64,000 bases of DNA from Corynespora cassiicola (GCA_022059125.1 JAEUWY010000004.1:4092001-4156000); one strand, 5' to 3'. Positions 1-12,336 are shown, numbered from the stretch's first letter. A program made the numbers and translations. Notes: generated by a model from the letters alone, not told the origin.

Positions 1-1343
1 AAAGATCCTCCTTAGTCAAGTCATCAGAAGGATCTTCAAGCCTTCGTGACACCTCCTTCCAGTAATTGGCCAGTTGATCGAGGAAGTTCTCTTTTGCATC
101 CCGGCATTTTGATTCATAATAAGATCTCTCATCGTCGCTCATATCCAGCCATCGCTTCTTCAGTGCACGGCTCAAGACAGCTGGTAACGTCAGTGATCGG
201 CACATTGCCAGGGATCCAGGTTTACTTGCCTATCCTGGTATCGGGATGTCTGTTTGCTTCTCGACAAATATTATCCATGAAGAACAGTGTATAAGAACCC
301 CGGTTCCCTCTGGGTGGCTCGGGAGGCGAGACATGTTTGAAGATCTTGAGAAGATACTTGGTGTTGCCTGTGTCAGTTCTCAAATACTCCGATGGATTCC
401 TATCGGGACACGGCAGAACCCAAGGAGGAACCATCCGCGATACGGCAGCTTCGCTGAAGCGACGCCAATCGTTGATGTATGCATCCTCTTGGTGCTGCGC
501 TTTGGCAACATAAGGTGCTTTTATAGTATCTGACATTTGGTCCCACCTCTTCTGGCTTTCCAAGTCAAGTTTGGCTAATAAAATATTACCAACCATGATA
601 TTAAGAGTCTTGGGGGTTTATTCTACACTTACAAGATCGTATTTGTTCTTTCTCTGCGATTGCCTTGCATTCCCTCTCTCTTTTGTAATGTTCTTGGGCG
701 TTAATTGGATCTTCTGGTGCTCGCGCCTGCTCCTCAAATGAGCCATCATCACAGTACCATTTCTCTAGTAGCGGATTGCGTGAGCCAGGCCTGTTCTTCC
801 GGATGTGAGCTAGCATTCGTCTAGTCTGCCAGTCCTGCTCTGGCCATTCGACAGTCAGATAGTATGGCTCTTTTTCAGAGACGTAATATGTCCCAAGAGA
901 ATCCATTTTGTAGGTGGGGCCATCTGAAACCGTACCATTTTTCCGTTGGCCCAGGTCCTGCCAAGCCTTGCCGATTATCTCACCCAAGTCCCCTTCTTGC
1001 ATAAGCAATTGCCATTTCAGGTACTGAAACTGAACATACCATTGCTGACTCCAGGATTTTCAGCTCTAATTTTAGCTTCCCAGCGGTAGTAGAATACTTC
1101 TTGGGCTGAGTACGGCCTACTCAACCGTGGGTATTTGCTTTGGCTATGAGTTGCAGAATCCGTGCCAAGCAACGGATGCCCTGTTGATGGAGAAAGGAGA
1201 GGATTTTGCTGATTAAAGTCTCTAGTTGCTTCTGTCTGAGAGACTAAAGTAGCCAGGAAGAGTGTGTAGACGCAACAATATATGAATTCCAATAGCTTTG
1301 CCTTATCCATATTGTGACTTCGTACATGTGAGTGTGGGGGCAT
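1..1343 (-). CDS. HMG-box protein with three HMG-like modules (3' end cut by window edge)
   Basis: Four exons are supported: 1343-1040, 995-633, 574-226 and 170-1, with introns of 44, 58 and 55 bp that restore frame. The protein carries three HMG-like modules. Module 1 (SRPYSAQEVFYYRW...NPGVSN...GEIIGKAWQDL) has good helices 1 and 2 but a diverged third helix. Module 2 spans the second intron (DPINAQEHYKRE...SQKRWDQMSDTIKAPYVAKA). Module 3 spans the third intron (RGSYTLFFMDN...KKRWLDMSDDERSYYESK). HMG boxes bind and bend DNA in the nucleus or mitochondrion. The ATG at 1343 or the one at 1310 could start the protein; the stretch after the second is hydrophobic, so an unseen upstream exon is possible. 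The last exon is still open at base 1. The role of this protein is not known to me. Confidence 0.68.
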
Positions 1344-2437
1344 CCTGATAGGGGGTACCAAATTAAATCAGTCTAAATAGATCATTGCGTTAACTCCAGC
1401 ACTCCTGATCGCTGTAGTCGCGGTGATAAAAAGCTGCACGTAGAGATAGGAGGTCGTGGCGGCCTGAAGGATCGAACTGGCATTCGAGCTAAGCCCAATG
1501 TTAACCTAAACTAGTTAGTCGTCTCTGTGGAATACGACCTATAGCGAGATTTTAAGGCCCTACCATACATATAGCGTATCAAAAAAACACTTGAAACGAA
1601 TAGATGAAGAGTCTCAAAGCACACAGGTCTCTACACGGGTCATATTAGCTTCTAAATCGTGTTCATGTTCAACACGATAACTAGGATCATCATTAAGACC
1701 GCAATGGGAGCCCATTTCCCTCTACAAACACAAGAATATTACGTAGCTTTTTTTTTGGGAAGGCTGAGATCTAGAGTAATGAAAGGTATGGGGTGTTCTG
1801 TTTGGACAAAATCGTGCAGGTCAATGATTCCCTTTTATCTGACATATACTCCTGTATGATTTCTTCAATTCTTCTAACTCGGTATAGTAAAGTAGCGATT
1901 GTTGCCAGTGATGTTCCCACCATGATATGTGGATATCTTGACTCTAGTTGCATTTTGTAAAAGCATTTCCGGTTGAGTACAATGGCTTGTGTCAATCATA
2001 GATAATTAAAGCCAGACAGTCAGCGAAGCTAAGCTGGCTCTAAAATAGACAGGTTGCTGAAAGACATGCGGTCTTGGAGTCGATATCAAGTCTCATGAAT
2101 GTTCTTTTGACGTTCTGCATCAGCAACCTGAAGCAATCGAGGTAAGTCGTGGACATCGACACAGGTGACCATGAGAATTAAATGGCTCATTCTCTTGCAC
2201 TCTCGTAATGCTTGCCCAGCCTTGATAGCAAGTATCGCCTTCATAGCGTACATTGACACATCACTTCGTGTCATCATTACTTCGACCCATCCCAAGCACA
2301 ATAGACACAAACATATTAAATTCCTCACAAGACAATACCGCAATATCCGCTATCCAATAATCTGATGATACACGAGGGACCCAAACCCCCCATAAAAAAA
2401 AGCGTCGTGTTGATGATAAAAACGTGTTGATAAAAGA
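1344..2437. other. intergenic, no supported gene
   Basis: This is the upstream side of the HMG-box gene and the 3' side of the Pex26 gene. Open frames here are short and have no family features. A 7-bp perfect inverted repeat brackets 1451-1540; I do not accept it as a tRNA. Confidence 0.5.
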
Positions 2438-3784
2438 CTAGATATACGAGACCTTTACGCCCATGCCGACGGTCCTGCGGACCTTCTCCCATGCGGCTCT
2501 GACAATACGCAATATGCGCTCGCGCAAATCCCGCCGCCCAAACGCCAAAGCAAATGCTAACAAAAAGAGGAGGGTACGAAAGAAAGCCATGGGGTTCGCC
2601 GTCATCGAGTGGGCCGTGTTGGAGATGAGAGCTTGCATGGAGCCAAGAAGGGTGGACGCGCGGCCGTAGAGTCCTGGGGGCGGACTGGCGGCCTTCTTTG
2701 CGGGTCGTGACGCTCTCGAAGGTGTTGCCGGCGCTTGACGGTGAGGACCGGGTTTTCGGAAGACCTCATCTGAGCCCCGGGGCTGACGCCGGTTCTCTTC
2801 TTCTCGTTTTCTGCGTTCGTCTTCGGCACGAGACTGCTCTAATCGGCGGGCTTCGGACTCTTTGCGTTGCTGCTCCATCTGCTCTTGCTGCCGTTGGCGC
2901 AGCTTCTCTTCGCGGACCTCGGCCTCTTCCTTTTCTTCCTTCAAAGAGTGGAGAGCCAGGAGGAACGCCTCCTTGCGTTCGTCATCAAGGACCTCAGACA
3001 TGGAGATGAACTCGCGTGCGTAGTCCCACTCGTCGTTGCGGGGCAGGACGTGCAACGTATAGAGCTCAAGGATCTTGAGGCGGGTGTTCAGGTCACGGGG
3101 TGTGCTCGTGCCATTGTTGTGCTGGCTTGGTCGTCGCTGCAGATACGCAGATGAGGACATGTGCGATGATACATCGAAAGAGGGGTTCGTGGCTGCGGCG
3201 AGCCAGTTCTCGAGGCGGGTCTGGTTGAGTCGCTGCGAGGGCGAGTGGGTCAGGAGCAGTGTGGCTCTGGGGTGGATTAGTCGGTGAATTTAACTTTGGG
3301 CGATGATGGCGACTCACAGGTTGACGACGACCTCGGCATCCACGTCGCCCTCGACGCCAGCGTAGCCGTCGCGCACGACATCATCCCACACGCTGCCATC
3401 GCGGCACTTGGACACCAATGCCTTCCACCTTGTGCTGCCAAACGCGTGTTTGCCCTCCTCTGCACCCAGCTCGACGACGGAATTCAGGAAGGTGAGGTAG
3501 AAGCTCCACACCTTGACCCTGGTGCCCCGCGACGCGGAAGCGACGGGCGCAAAGGAGGCGGACAGGTCGCCATTGTGCGAGCCATTGGCGTCATCCTGCG
3601 GGGGAGGGGTGATGACGGGCTCGATGGTCGAAAGCGCCTCAGGCAGGCGGCGCGTTAGGAAGAGCTGTGCGGCTTGTCGGTAGGCTTTTGCGATCTGCGA
3701 GGACTGTTGCCGGGACGATGCCAGCGAGGAGACGGACGACGAGAGCATGCGCGAGCCGCCCATGTCGTCGTAGAGCGCGGCCAT
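2438..3784 (-). CDS. pex26: Pex26-family peroxin (tail-anchored peroxisomal membrane protein)
   Basis: Exons 3784-3318 and 3266-2438 with a 51-bp intron (GTGAGT...CCAG) give 431 aa. The N-terminal half is helical (AKAYRQAAQLFLTRRLPEAL, then VKVWSFYLTFLNSVVELGAE). A highly charged coiled coil of Glu, Arg and Gln follows at about 240-310. Near the C-terminus one hydrophobic segment (FFRTLLFLLAFALAFG) is followed by Arg-rich residues, as in a tail anchor. In filamentous ascomycetes Pex26 recruits the Pex1-Pex6 AAA ATPases to the peroxisome membrane so that the import receptor Pex5 can be recycled. The assignment rests on layout and sequence feel of the family rather than a single diagnostic motif. 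The start is the first ATG with the conserved N-terminus. It is divergent from the CAF1 RNase gene. Confidence 0.78.
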
Positions 3785-4491
3785 AGCGGGCGTGCGAGTT
3801 ACTGGGGCGGGACGGCAGGACGAGGTAGGCCCATGATGCCTGGAAAGGGCGGAGAGGAGGTGTTGACGGCGGCGGCAGGAATGTGAATGTCGGTCTGCCC
3901 GTACCTCGGCTGACTGACGGCATCTTGTTGTGAGCCTTGGCGCCAGCGCGCCCGCCAGCCCAGCACTGCACCAGCCACACCCACTCACCTCCAGCCCTCG
4001 CACACACGACCCGTTGGCCGGGGCGACCACGCTACCACGGCCACCCCTACTCCCCCACAAACACCACGCCGGCATCGCGACGGGCCGCTGCCCTTCCCTG
4101 TCCTGCACTTCGTCAAGCCTCGCGCCCGGGGGCCTGCTGCTGCTGCCGTCCAACAACTGCCTCTGTTTGTGCCGCCCAAACGCACCACTGGCGTCTGCGT
4201 CCGCCGTGTCTGAGTCAAAAGCCAGACAAAGACTGTACTGACTCTGACCTTTTTTTTGTGTGTTAACCCGTGTTGCTCACTCGGTCTAGCGCAGAGCACA
4301 ACTTGGATAGTCAGCTATTCGGAGGTCAAAGGGCGTTGGAGCCCTTTTTTCGGCAGCCTTACACTTGTCCGCTACTGCCTGGATAGGCTGGAGTCTTTGG
4401 CCCGCTTACTTATCTCCTTTTAGCTCCCCATCGTACATTTTCCTATACCTCATGACCTTTCGTTTTCATTCTTAACTGCAACGCATCCAGC
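3785..4491. promoter_or_regulatory. shared divergent upstream region, Pex26 / CAF1 RNase
   Basis: This 707-bp gap lies between two divergently oriented start codons, so it must hold both promoters. It is GC-rich near the Pex26 start and pyrimidine-rich near 4200-4440. I see no clear TATA box. Confidence 0.5.
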
Positions 4492-6351
4492 ATGGACATC
4501 GACGCCGTATCCTTTCCGCACCACCTCCTTGGTGTGCTCGTGAATATCTCCGAGGCCGACTTTGTCTCCTTTGACTTGGAACTCTCTGGTATCCCCTCGA
4601 GGATTCCAGGCTTGACGAGGCCAACGGGCAGTAATCCTTCTTTGGAAGACCGCTATCTCGAGACCAAGATTGGCGCAGAGCGGCACCAGATCCTGCAGGT
4701 CGGCTTCACCTGTGGCAGGTTCGATTTTCTCGCCAACAAATACGTCCTGCGCCCGTACAATGTCACCCTCAGCCCCTTGGTGGACAATCAACACCTCAAC
4801 ATTGAGCGCGAGTTCAGTTTCCAGAGCGGTGCTGTGACCTTTTTGAAGAGCCACGGCTTCGATCTGGCTGCACCTTTCGACACCGGTGTCCAGTATCTGT
4901 CCCGTCAAGAAGCCACCGAGGCAAAGAAGCGCGCATGGGATCGTCTCGACAATAAAAAGCAAGTCGAAGACATACAGCTCAAGGAAACCGAGGTTCAGTC
5001 ACTAGATTTTGTGAGACGGGTTCGAGAGTGCATCAACAAATGGAATTGCAGGGTCTCGCCTCAACTGGAAATATACTCCAACACTGGGCTTAAAGGCAAG
5101 CCGCTCGATTCCATTTCTAACTTTGAGAAGAGGCTTGTTCACCAGCTCGTGCGTGCTGAGTTCAAGAAATATATCACAATTGGACAGAGGAACTGCGTCA
5201 AGATCGTCGTATTCGATGCTATGCGCGAGGCTGAGAACAACACCCGCCTCAAGAACCGGATCCGGGACGATATCATACATCAGACCGGCTTCCGGTGGAT
5301 CTTTGAAGCTTTAGCCAACGGAGACATCTCCCGCCCAGATATCAGGTGGTACGCGCGTGATGCTGCTGGCGGGGCAATCGCCGTGGACCAACGTGATTTT
5401 ACCAGCCGTTGGGATCGCGCAATGGACCGCCTCCGTCGCAAACAACCCGTTCTGGTCGGCCACAATATGTTCACTGATCTAGTATATCTCTACCGCTGCT
5501 TCGTTGGCGACCTCCCGGATACTCTACACAAGTTCACCGAAGCGATACATGCACTCTTTCCCAGAATAATTGACACAAAGTACCTCGCCACTCATAATGA
5601 GGGCGATCTCAAAGCCTCCCCAACCCTCGAAAAAATTTCCAAGGACCTTCAGTCCCAGCCTCTCCCCGACATCGTCACGCACACTGCCCACACAAAATAT
5701 CACAATTCGACGGCATACCACGAAGCAGGCTACGATAGCCTATTGACAGCCACAATCATGCTCCGTTTGGCTGCGACGCTGGGTGACGATTGGAAGAGTC
5801 AGCCAATGGATATAGACCACGACTCTGCAAGCTCCGAGAAAAGCTTCATGACCGCCCTGCATGAGCAGCCGGGTGCTGTTTCTGTCGAAGATGGTGTCGA
5901 AAAGGTCACGGAGCCCGTTCCGCTCCCCCCTGCTGTACATGTACCTACCACCGCAGAGTCCATTTTCAACAAGAAGAAGGGTAAGAAGAACAAGACAGTC
6001 CCGGAAATCCGGAGCAGCAGCCGTTTTCACACTAGAAATGTGTTCGATAGCCTACGCGCGCTTTCTCTCAATGATGAAGAAGACGAAGCTTCTGACGATA
6101 CAGATGCAGCCCATGAGGTGTTTGACCAGTATGGCAACTCCATCAAGGAATCAAAGAAGCCATGGCAGATGGAACCTTACGATGGGTTTAAGCCAGTTGA
6201 ATATCCCATCGACGCAATCGAGCGGAAGCCGATGGAGCTGATTCCAGAGTTTGACTCGGATTTTTGGCTGGAATTTGGCAACAAGCTGCGAATCTATGGC
6301 ACACAGGAGACCAAACTTGAAATTGCACACTGGCCCAAGCCAGCCGCTTGA
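4492..6351 (+). CDS. CAF1/DEDD-family 3'-5' exoribonuclease (PARN/Triman-like)
   Basis: An intronless 619-aa protein of the DEDD deadenylase superfamily. The acidic catalytic residues are visible: D28 and E30 in VSFDLELSG, D329 in GHNMFTDL, and D415 in HEAGYDSL, with H410 giving the DEDDh form. An insert between about 150 and 270 sits where PARN-type enzymes carry an R3H or linker region. The C-terminal part has a basic stretch (NKKKGKKNK near 490) and an acidic stretch. Family members remove poly(A) or trim 3' ends of RNAs; S. pombe Triman, which acts in small-RNA maturation, and PARN are the closest types I recognise. Which of these it resembles in function cannot be told from the sequence. 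The start ATG is the first in frame and keeps the exonuclease N-terminus. Confidence 0.85.
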   Translation: MDIDAVSFPHHLLGVLVNISEADFVSFDLELSGIPSRIPGLTRPTGSNPSLEDRYLETKIGAERHQILQVGFTCGRFDFLANKYVLRPYNVTLSPLVDNQHLNIEREFSFQSGAVTFLKSHGFDLAAPFDTGVQYLSRQEATEAKKRAWDRLDNKKQVEDIQLKETEVQSLDFVRRVRECINKWNCRVSPQLEIYSNTGLKGKPLDSISNFEKRLVHQLVRAEFKKYITIGQRNCVKIVVFDAMREAENNTRLKNRIRDDIIHQTGFRWIFEALANGDISRPDIRWYARDAAGGAIAVDQRDFTSRWDRAMDRLRRKQPVLVGHNMFTDLVYLYRCFVGDLPDTLHKFTEAIHALFPRIIDTKYLATHNEGDLKASPTLEKISKDLQSQPLPDIVTHTAHTKYHNSTAYHEAGYDSLLTATIMLRLAATLGDDWKSQPMDIDHDSASSEKSFMTALHEQPGAVSVEDGVEKVTEPVPLPPAVHVPTTAESIFNKKKGKKNKTVPEIRSSSRFHTRNVFDSLRALSLNDEEDEASDDTDAAHEVFDQYGNSIKESKKPWQMEPYDGFKPVEYPIDAIERKPMELIPEFDSDFWLEFGNKLRIYGTQETKLEIAHWPKPAA

Positions 6352-7198
6352 ATGGGCAGCAAAGTATGCTATTTGTCCGTGGCTTCAATAGAACTTGCAT
6401 CGCCGCAACAAACGGCGCTATAGGCGCTGGACAAGAATACGATCTGGATAATCAAATCAATTGAGAAAACTCTCATCACTTTTCTCCATGACTTCATTTT
6501 TTCCAGCCCACGATTCGGACCGGCTACTCCGCGCCACTCATAGCACAAAGCATTACTATCCAAATTTTCGAGTAGAGCGTAGCCAAGACGGCGCATGACT
6601 CCGTCTCTGCTCACGTACCTTGCAGTCAAAAACAGACATTGATTATCTAGTGTCCACAGACTGACCCTAGTGCTGCTCAAGCGTACATATCTCGAGCGAA
6701 TCTCGCTCGCGCTAGGACATGCATCTCACGGCCGCCCTAGCAAAGACCGTCTTCGGCCGCGCTCGAGTCTGCGAAGGCGAGAGTACCGGAATGGCAATCT
6801 AGTTGCTGAGGTAAGGCCGGCTGTTAGGTCATCTAACGGCTGACGGCTAGTCTGATCTTCGCTCTCGATCTGCATTGGCCAATCGAGAAAATTCCGGACC
6901 ATTTACGTCATTCTGACCCTGCATATCGATCTTTCTAGCAGACGTTTATCTGCGTTTCCGGTCCCAATGGTTTCTGGTTTTCCGTTGAATTCACTGTTAG
7001 AGTGCGATAACTCCGGCAATTGTGTGAAGTGGTTTATCACATTAGTAATGAATATCGGGCACAGCTTCCGGAAATTCCAGGGAACATCGGCATAGATCCG
7101 TGCTCTCATGCTTGTATATAAACATTCCTGTGGCACCGTTGGATCTACAAGCAGCTTCACGATTATCATACTTGGAGCGAAGAAATAGACATTTCAAA
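6352..7198. other. intergenic, promoter side of the MFS transporter gene
   Basis: This 847-bp gap follows the RNase stop codon and precedes a plus-strand transporter gene. No long frame, tRNA or repeat is evident. A TATATAAAC-like element near 7116-7125 lies about 75 bp before the ATG. Confidence 0.45.
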
Positions 7199-9033
7199 AT
7201 GCCCGAAATGTCAGAAGCAAACGGATCAGCCCATACACCGCCACGTTCGCGGCCACGACATCGAAGAAACTCTTCATTTTCGCCAAATTCCTTGTCTTCC
7301 ATAGACTCCGATGAGAAGGACAGCGACTACGATGGCTACCGACCATCCTCTCATGAGATACGCCAATCGATCTCACGCTCTCGAAGTCGTCAGCCTCAAA
7401 CCTTGAATGGAACAACCACCGGCCTCTCACAACCTCTCTCTCGAACACTCTCGCGGCGGGATACTGTCCTATCCCGCATACGAACTCGCCCAGATGTCGC
7501 TTCCTTTCGCCATCCACTGGGCCACCAACCCACCACTGCAGATGTAATTGTAGACTTTGAAGGCCCCGACGACCCCTACCGTCCCATAAACTGGCCCACC
7601 AGTAAAAAGATTGTCACCACACTTTTCTATGGCCTCACCACTATGAGTGCAACGTGGGCATCGTCAGCATACAGTGCTGGTACCGAGGTCATAGCCCGCG
7701 AATTCCACGTTGGCAATCAGGTTTCTGTTCTCGGCACCACGCTCTTCCTCTTTGGCTTTGGCCTGGGACCCCTCCTCTGGGCTCCGCTCTCAGAAGTCTA
7801 CGGCCGCCGCCTCGCTGTCCTGGCTCCCATGTTTGTGGCCATGTGCTTTTCGTTTGGCAGTGCCACGGCAAAGGACTTTCAGACGCTTATGCTGACGCGC
7901 TTCTTCGGGGCATTCTTTGCAAGTGCGCCAGTCACGAACACAGGGGGTGTGCTGGGGGATTTGTATTCGCCAGCATGGAGAGGGATTGCAATGGCAGGGT
8001 ATGCAATGGCAGTGGTAGGAGGGCCTTGTATTGGTAAGTTTACTTTCCCCAAAGACTGATGGACATGGTGCTCGTGTCAGCACATGAACTAGGTAGAAGA
8101 TTATGCTAACGTAAATCAGGCCCTATTGTTTCTACCGCTTTCGTCGCCGACTCTTCTCTTGGCTGGCGCTGGACCGAGTACTTTACCGGCATCTTGCAAG
8201 GCACCATCCTCTTCCTCGACCTCATATTTGTCGACGAAAGCTACCCGCCAAAACTCCTCGTCTACAAAGCGCGCCGCCTCCGCCACGAAACCGGCAACTG
8301 GGCCCTCCACGCAAAATTCGAAGAATGGGACGTCAGCATCGTCGAGCTAGCACGCAAATTCCTCGTCCGACCCGTGCAACTATTGCTCACGCCAATCTGC
8401 TTTCTCGTTGCACTATACGCCAGCTTCTGCTACGGAATCCTGTACATGCAGCTCGGCGGAATCCCCATCATCTTCCGCGACCTGCGCGGCTGGCCCGCCG
8501 TGTCCTCGACGCTGCCCTTCCTCGCCATTCTCGTCGGCGCCATCCTCGGCTGCTTGATAAATACCTATAACCAATTCATCTACAACAAGGCCTACCACGC
8601 CGCCGGTAACCGCGCCGTCCCCGAGCGCCGCCTGCCACCCATGATGCTGGGCTCCGTCCTCTTCGCAGGCGGCCAGTTCGTGCTCGGATGGACGGCGACG
8701 CCGCACGTGCACTGGATCGCACCCGTGGTCGGCCTCGTGCTGCTCGGCACCGGCTTCTTCACGATATTCCAGGCCGCGCTGAATTATCTCGTTGACACAT
8801 TTACGCAGTATGCGGCCAGCGCGGTGGCGGCGAATACGTTTCTGCGGAGTTGCTTTGCCGGCGCGTTCCCGCTGGTCGTCGGGCCCATGTATCGGAATAT
8901 TGGGGTGGGGCCGGGGAGCTCGATTACGGGGGGGTTTGCCACGTTGTTGATTCCGGTGCCGTTTGTGTTTTGGGTGTACGGGAAGAGGGTTAGGAAGTTG
9001 AGTAAGTGGAGTCGGGGGAGTGTTTTCGATTAG
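7199..9033 (+). CDS. MFS multidrug/polyamine transporter, DHA1 family
   Basis: Exons 7199-8033 and 8120-9033 with an 86-bp intron (GTAAGT...ATCAG) give 582 aa. A cytosolic N-terminus of about 110 residues, rich in Ser and Arg, precedes 12 predicted membrane segments. The diagnostic DHA1 motif A appears as PLLWAPLSEVYGRR. A central loop (PPKLLVYKARRLRHETGNW) links the two six-helix halves, as in Flu1/Tpo-type proteins. These are plasma-membrane proton antiporters for drugs or polyamines; the substrate cannot be predicted here. The ATG at 7199 is preferred over an upstream in-frame one because of its context (TTCAAAATGCC) and the typical hydrophilic start. It converges on the SGNH hydrolase gene. 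Confidence 0.92.
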
Positions 9034-9292
9034 GGGGTCTGGTTGGAAGTGCTTTCTTTTTGATCTAGGGGGTGTGGAGATGGAGGGATTGGGGAAGCTT
9101 GATGGCGTTGGTATAGATGATATCCCGTATATGAGTTAATGCGCAATGACCTCTTATTTGTGAAAAAAATTCTAACCACATCATTACACTAGTTCTTCCA
9201 AGGGATCAAGTTATCACTTGGTATGTATTATATTCTATGTCAAGATTCTCGATTCATCATTACCTACTATATATACGTCCCTCTCCAGTTCC

Positions 9293-10696
9293 TTAGTAAA
9301 AACCTCCAATGCCCTCCTCAAACTCTGCAAACAAACCCAAAGGAAAGACCTCCGCCATCCTCCCATACCCCCTCGGATTCAAATGCAAATAATCCCCAAC
9401 ATCATACTCGGGGCTCAATCTCTCCGGTGCACTCGGATCCCTAACCGCGGCATCAAAATCCACAACCGCATCAAACACGCCACTCTCCCTGATGAACTCA
9501 TTCACCCTCACACGCGTCCTCTCGCGTTCTGGATGACTATACGGCTGCACCGTCGAATTCGCCGGCGCCGAAAACGGCGTTATAGTCCCCCCAAACACCG
9601 GAATCCCATGCGCCCTCACCAGCCCCGCAATCTGCCCATACGCCTGCGTCAGCCCCTCGTACAAGGCCTCCTGCTCCGCCTCCTCGGGCGCGGCAGTCCC
9701 GATATCGTTGACGCCCTCGAAGACGAGGACCCACTTGACGCCCGGGTGGGCCAGGACGTCGCGCTCGACGCGGCCCCAGGCATTCGGGCCCAGGCCATCC
9801 CTCAGGACGCGATTCCCGCCCGCGGCCAGGTTGCCGATGCCGATGTGCGAGGTGGAGGGGGAGGCCTGGAGGCGGGCGAGGAGCTGGTCGGGCCAGCGGT
9901 TGTTTGCGTCGGTGGTGGAGCCGCGGCCGTCGGTGATGGAGTCGCCCACGACGAGGAAGCTGGCGTGCTGCGGCGGGACCCAGGCCTCGATGGAGCTGAG
10001 GAAGTACCAGTGCGCTGCGGATTGGGTGGAAGGCGATGTGATGGCGAGGGAGGGGGAGAGGGTTGCGTCGCCGAATTGCCAGAAGCTGGTTGTGCGGGAG
10101 CCGGGGTGGCTGGTGATGCTGTTGGAGAGTTGGCCCGTGGCGAGGTAGATGGTCACTGTGAGGATCGTCTGGCTTTTTATGGGAAAGTCTAGGGGGTCCG
10201 AGACGGCGAGGGCGCCGTTGGGGATGGAGATGGAGTCTTTGCCTGAGAAGGTGGCTTTTTGCAGAGTCGAGGGCTGGATGTGGTGGATTCCGGCAGTGTT
10301 GTTGGCGGGCAGGGCGACGGTCACGGCGGTGATGGGGAGTGGGGTTGTGCCAAAGGCGTTGGAGATTTTGAGGCGGATTTGAGACGCTGTGACGGTCATG
10401 TAGAGCGTCTGCCGGATGGTTGAGTTGACGAAGACGGCGCCAGTAGTATTCTGGGGATTCCGTTAGCCCAATCACTTTGGTAATGACGCAGTGCCTTTTC
10501 GACGTACAAATGGAGCTGGAGGCAAGTTCGCCGGCTCTGTCAACTGCGGCATTGAAGCCCACGCATCGATCCAATGACCCTCGGGCGGATTGGGGGTAAT
10601 TGCGCGCCTAGAGACATGAGCAGCGTCATGTACCCGATCAGCCTGAACAGTCCCTAACACTCCACAGAGCAGCACGGAAAGCTTTGAGAACAGCAT
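9293..10696 (-). CDS. secreted SGNH/GDSL hydrolase
   Basis: Exons 10696-10508 and 10450-9293 with a 57-bp intron (GTACGT...CCCCAG, branch CTAAC) give 448 aa. Exon 1 encodes a signal peptide (LSVLLCGVLGTVQA). A beta-rich N-terminal region of about 150 residues precedes the SGNH fold. Catalytic blocks: block I VVGDSITDG with S234, block II Gly in NLAAGGNRV, block III FEGVNDIG, and block V DYLHLNP with D416 and H419. The family comprises extracellular esterases such as acetylxylan esterases and lipases; the exact substrate is open. A separate intracellular SGNH enzyme lies at 31-32 kb. Secretion fits a role on plant polymers alongside the xylanase at 42 kb, which is an inference. Confidence 0.9.
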
Positions 10697-12336
10697 ATTG
10701 CCTCACGATGCCTTCACACCCCAATGAAATCCAAAGCAACACCAGACGAGCCCCCGGGGTACCGCATACTTTTAAACCCTTCCACCCAGCGCCGCGGCTA
10801 CCCAGATTGCGGAGAGGCGGAGCGGACCCAAATTACACATCGCTAAAGCACAGACGGCAGGGTAGAGCACGTATGGAGTAGCACCGATGCCGCAATTGAA
10901 CCGTGGCGAGCAATTGACCCCGAGCCCAGGGAAGAAAGAGGGGGGATGGGAGGCAAAGGGAGATTGACGAGCGGGTAAATTGCCTCGGACCCCCGGTTGG
11001 CGGTTTCTTAGAGCCGCACGCCAGGAACGGCCGGCGCGTTCAATTTAGCCATCGGGAGGACTGCAATGCCGATCCATGACGTTGGTCGCGCGTTGCGATG
11101 CGTGCGCGAGGTGAGGGATGGGAGGGGGGCGTTCCAGATCTTCGACTCTGGGGACCGGTGTGGGACGTGCGGGTCGCGTGGCGCGTACGGGGTGGCCTTG
11201 TTTGGACATCGGCGCTAGATTGTTCGAAAGAAGGCCTACTCGTACGGTGGAGTAAGTGGAGAAGGGGAAGGAAAACCTGGAGAAACACCTGAAGTTATCC
11301 TATAGCTCGGTAGTTTGCGCTACCTTTGTGTAGAAGACACGGTCTCTCATCTTCAAACCAATCTTCTTTTTCCAGTGACTATCAAATCACTCAGATACGG
11401 GGACATGGAAATAAAAGAGGATTGCATAAAAGAAGCAAAGGAATCGTTGCGATGTTTTTCTGCACTCGATACATCGACGAGTTGGACTACAGTGCGGTCC
11501 CGGGGAGATTGCTAGTCGAGCATCAAGAAGAGGGCGTCATATTCTACTCTATTTAGCCTTCTTGTAGTGCTCCTTCAGCTCAAGCGAGGTTGCGTCTTTG
11601 AGGTCAAAAAGGCATTGTTGCAGGCCTCTTGAAGCTCTTTCAGAGCGGGCAATATATGGGCATGAGTGTATGAGAATAGGTGATGATGATTCGGCACATT
11701 TATTCATTCTATAGCCCTGCCTCACACTTCCATATGCCCACCAGAGTATGCTCTCATGTAATAACAGTATAAATGACTCAGGACTGGCAACGGTAGGCAT
11801 TCATTTGTATTCCTCTGGAGAGCTCCCGCCCCATGATTGGTATCTTCCTTCCATAATCCCATACAAACCGGGAGAAAGAAGGAAATGGAAAAAAGAAAAG
11901 GTAAAGGAAAGGGAAGCCATGCCAGACCCCCCACAACTCTCGACGTTAACCTGAAAACAACCGACACAAGGAATCCCGAAGTCTTTGCACAGTAATGGAG
12001 CCCACCTTTTCGACGCCGACCCGCTCTATCCCTAATGTGAAGAGGAAATTTTTGTTGACCCTAGCCGGATTCTGCGCCCAAATGCCAGCGGTCCAGGTTA
12101 AGATCCAGGTCTGTGAAATTGTGAGAAACGGCAAGGCAGCACAGAGAACGGGATTACGAACGAGATGTTTTTTTTCGGGGACTCTTCGACGTCGTGGTCA
12201 CATCATGGAAAATTTGGATTCTTCTCGGCCGCCCTCTGCGACATGCTCCCCTCTCACGGACCGAGCCCCATTCGTGGATAAACCGTGCCCTCACACTCCC
12301 ATATCAAAGACTCTCTCTGTCTCTCTCTCCCTTTGC
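10697..12336. other. intergenic, no supported gene
   Basis: This 1.64-kb gap holds the promoter of the SGNH hydrolase gene on one side and the 3' side of the NC2-alpha gene on the other. Open frames are short and either lack family features or lie antisense to neighbours. A minus-strand frame ending at 11549 was considered and not accepted. Confidence 0.5.

Noticed and set aside
1451..1540. tRNA-like element: 7-bp complementary ends (AGGTCGT / ACGACCT) and a TTCGATC box on the minus strand
   Set aside because: The T-loop-like box is 14 nt too far from the 3' stem, its own stem does not pair, and no anticodon arm forms.
7199..10696. Possible transporter plus hydrolase metabolite cluster
   Set aside because: Only two unrelated genes lie together, and there is no backbone synthase or regulator next to them.
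10697..12336. Minus-strand frame ending at 11549 (C-terminus LELKEHYKKAK)
   Set aside because: No family match, uncertain start, and no clear partner exon.
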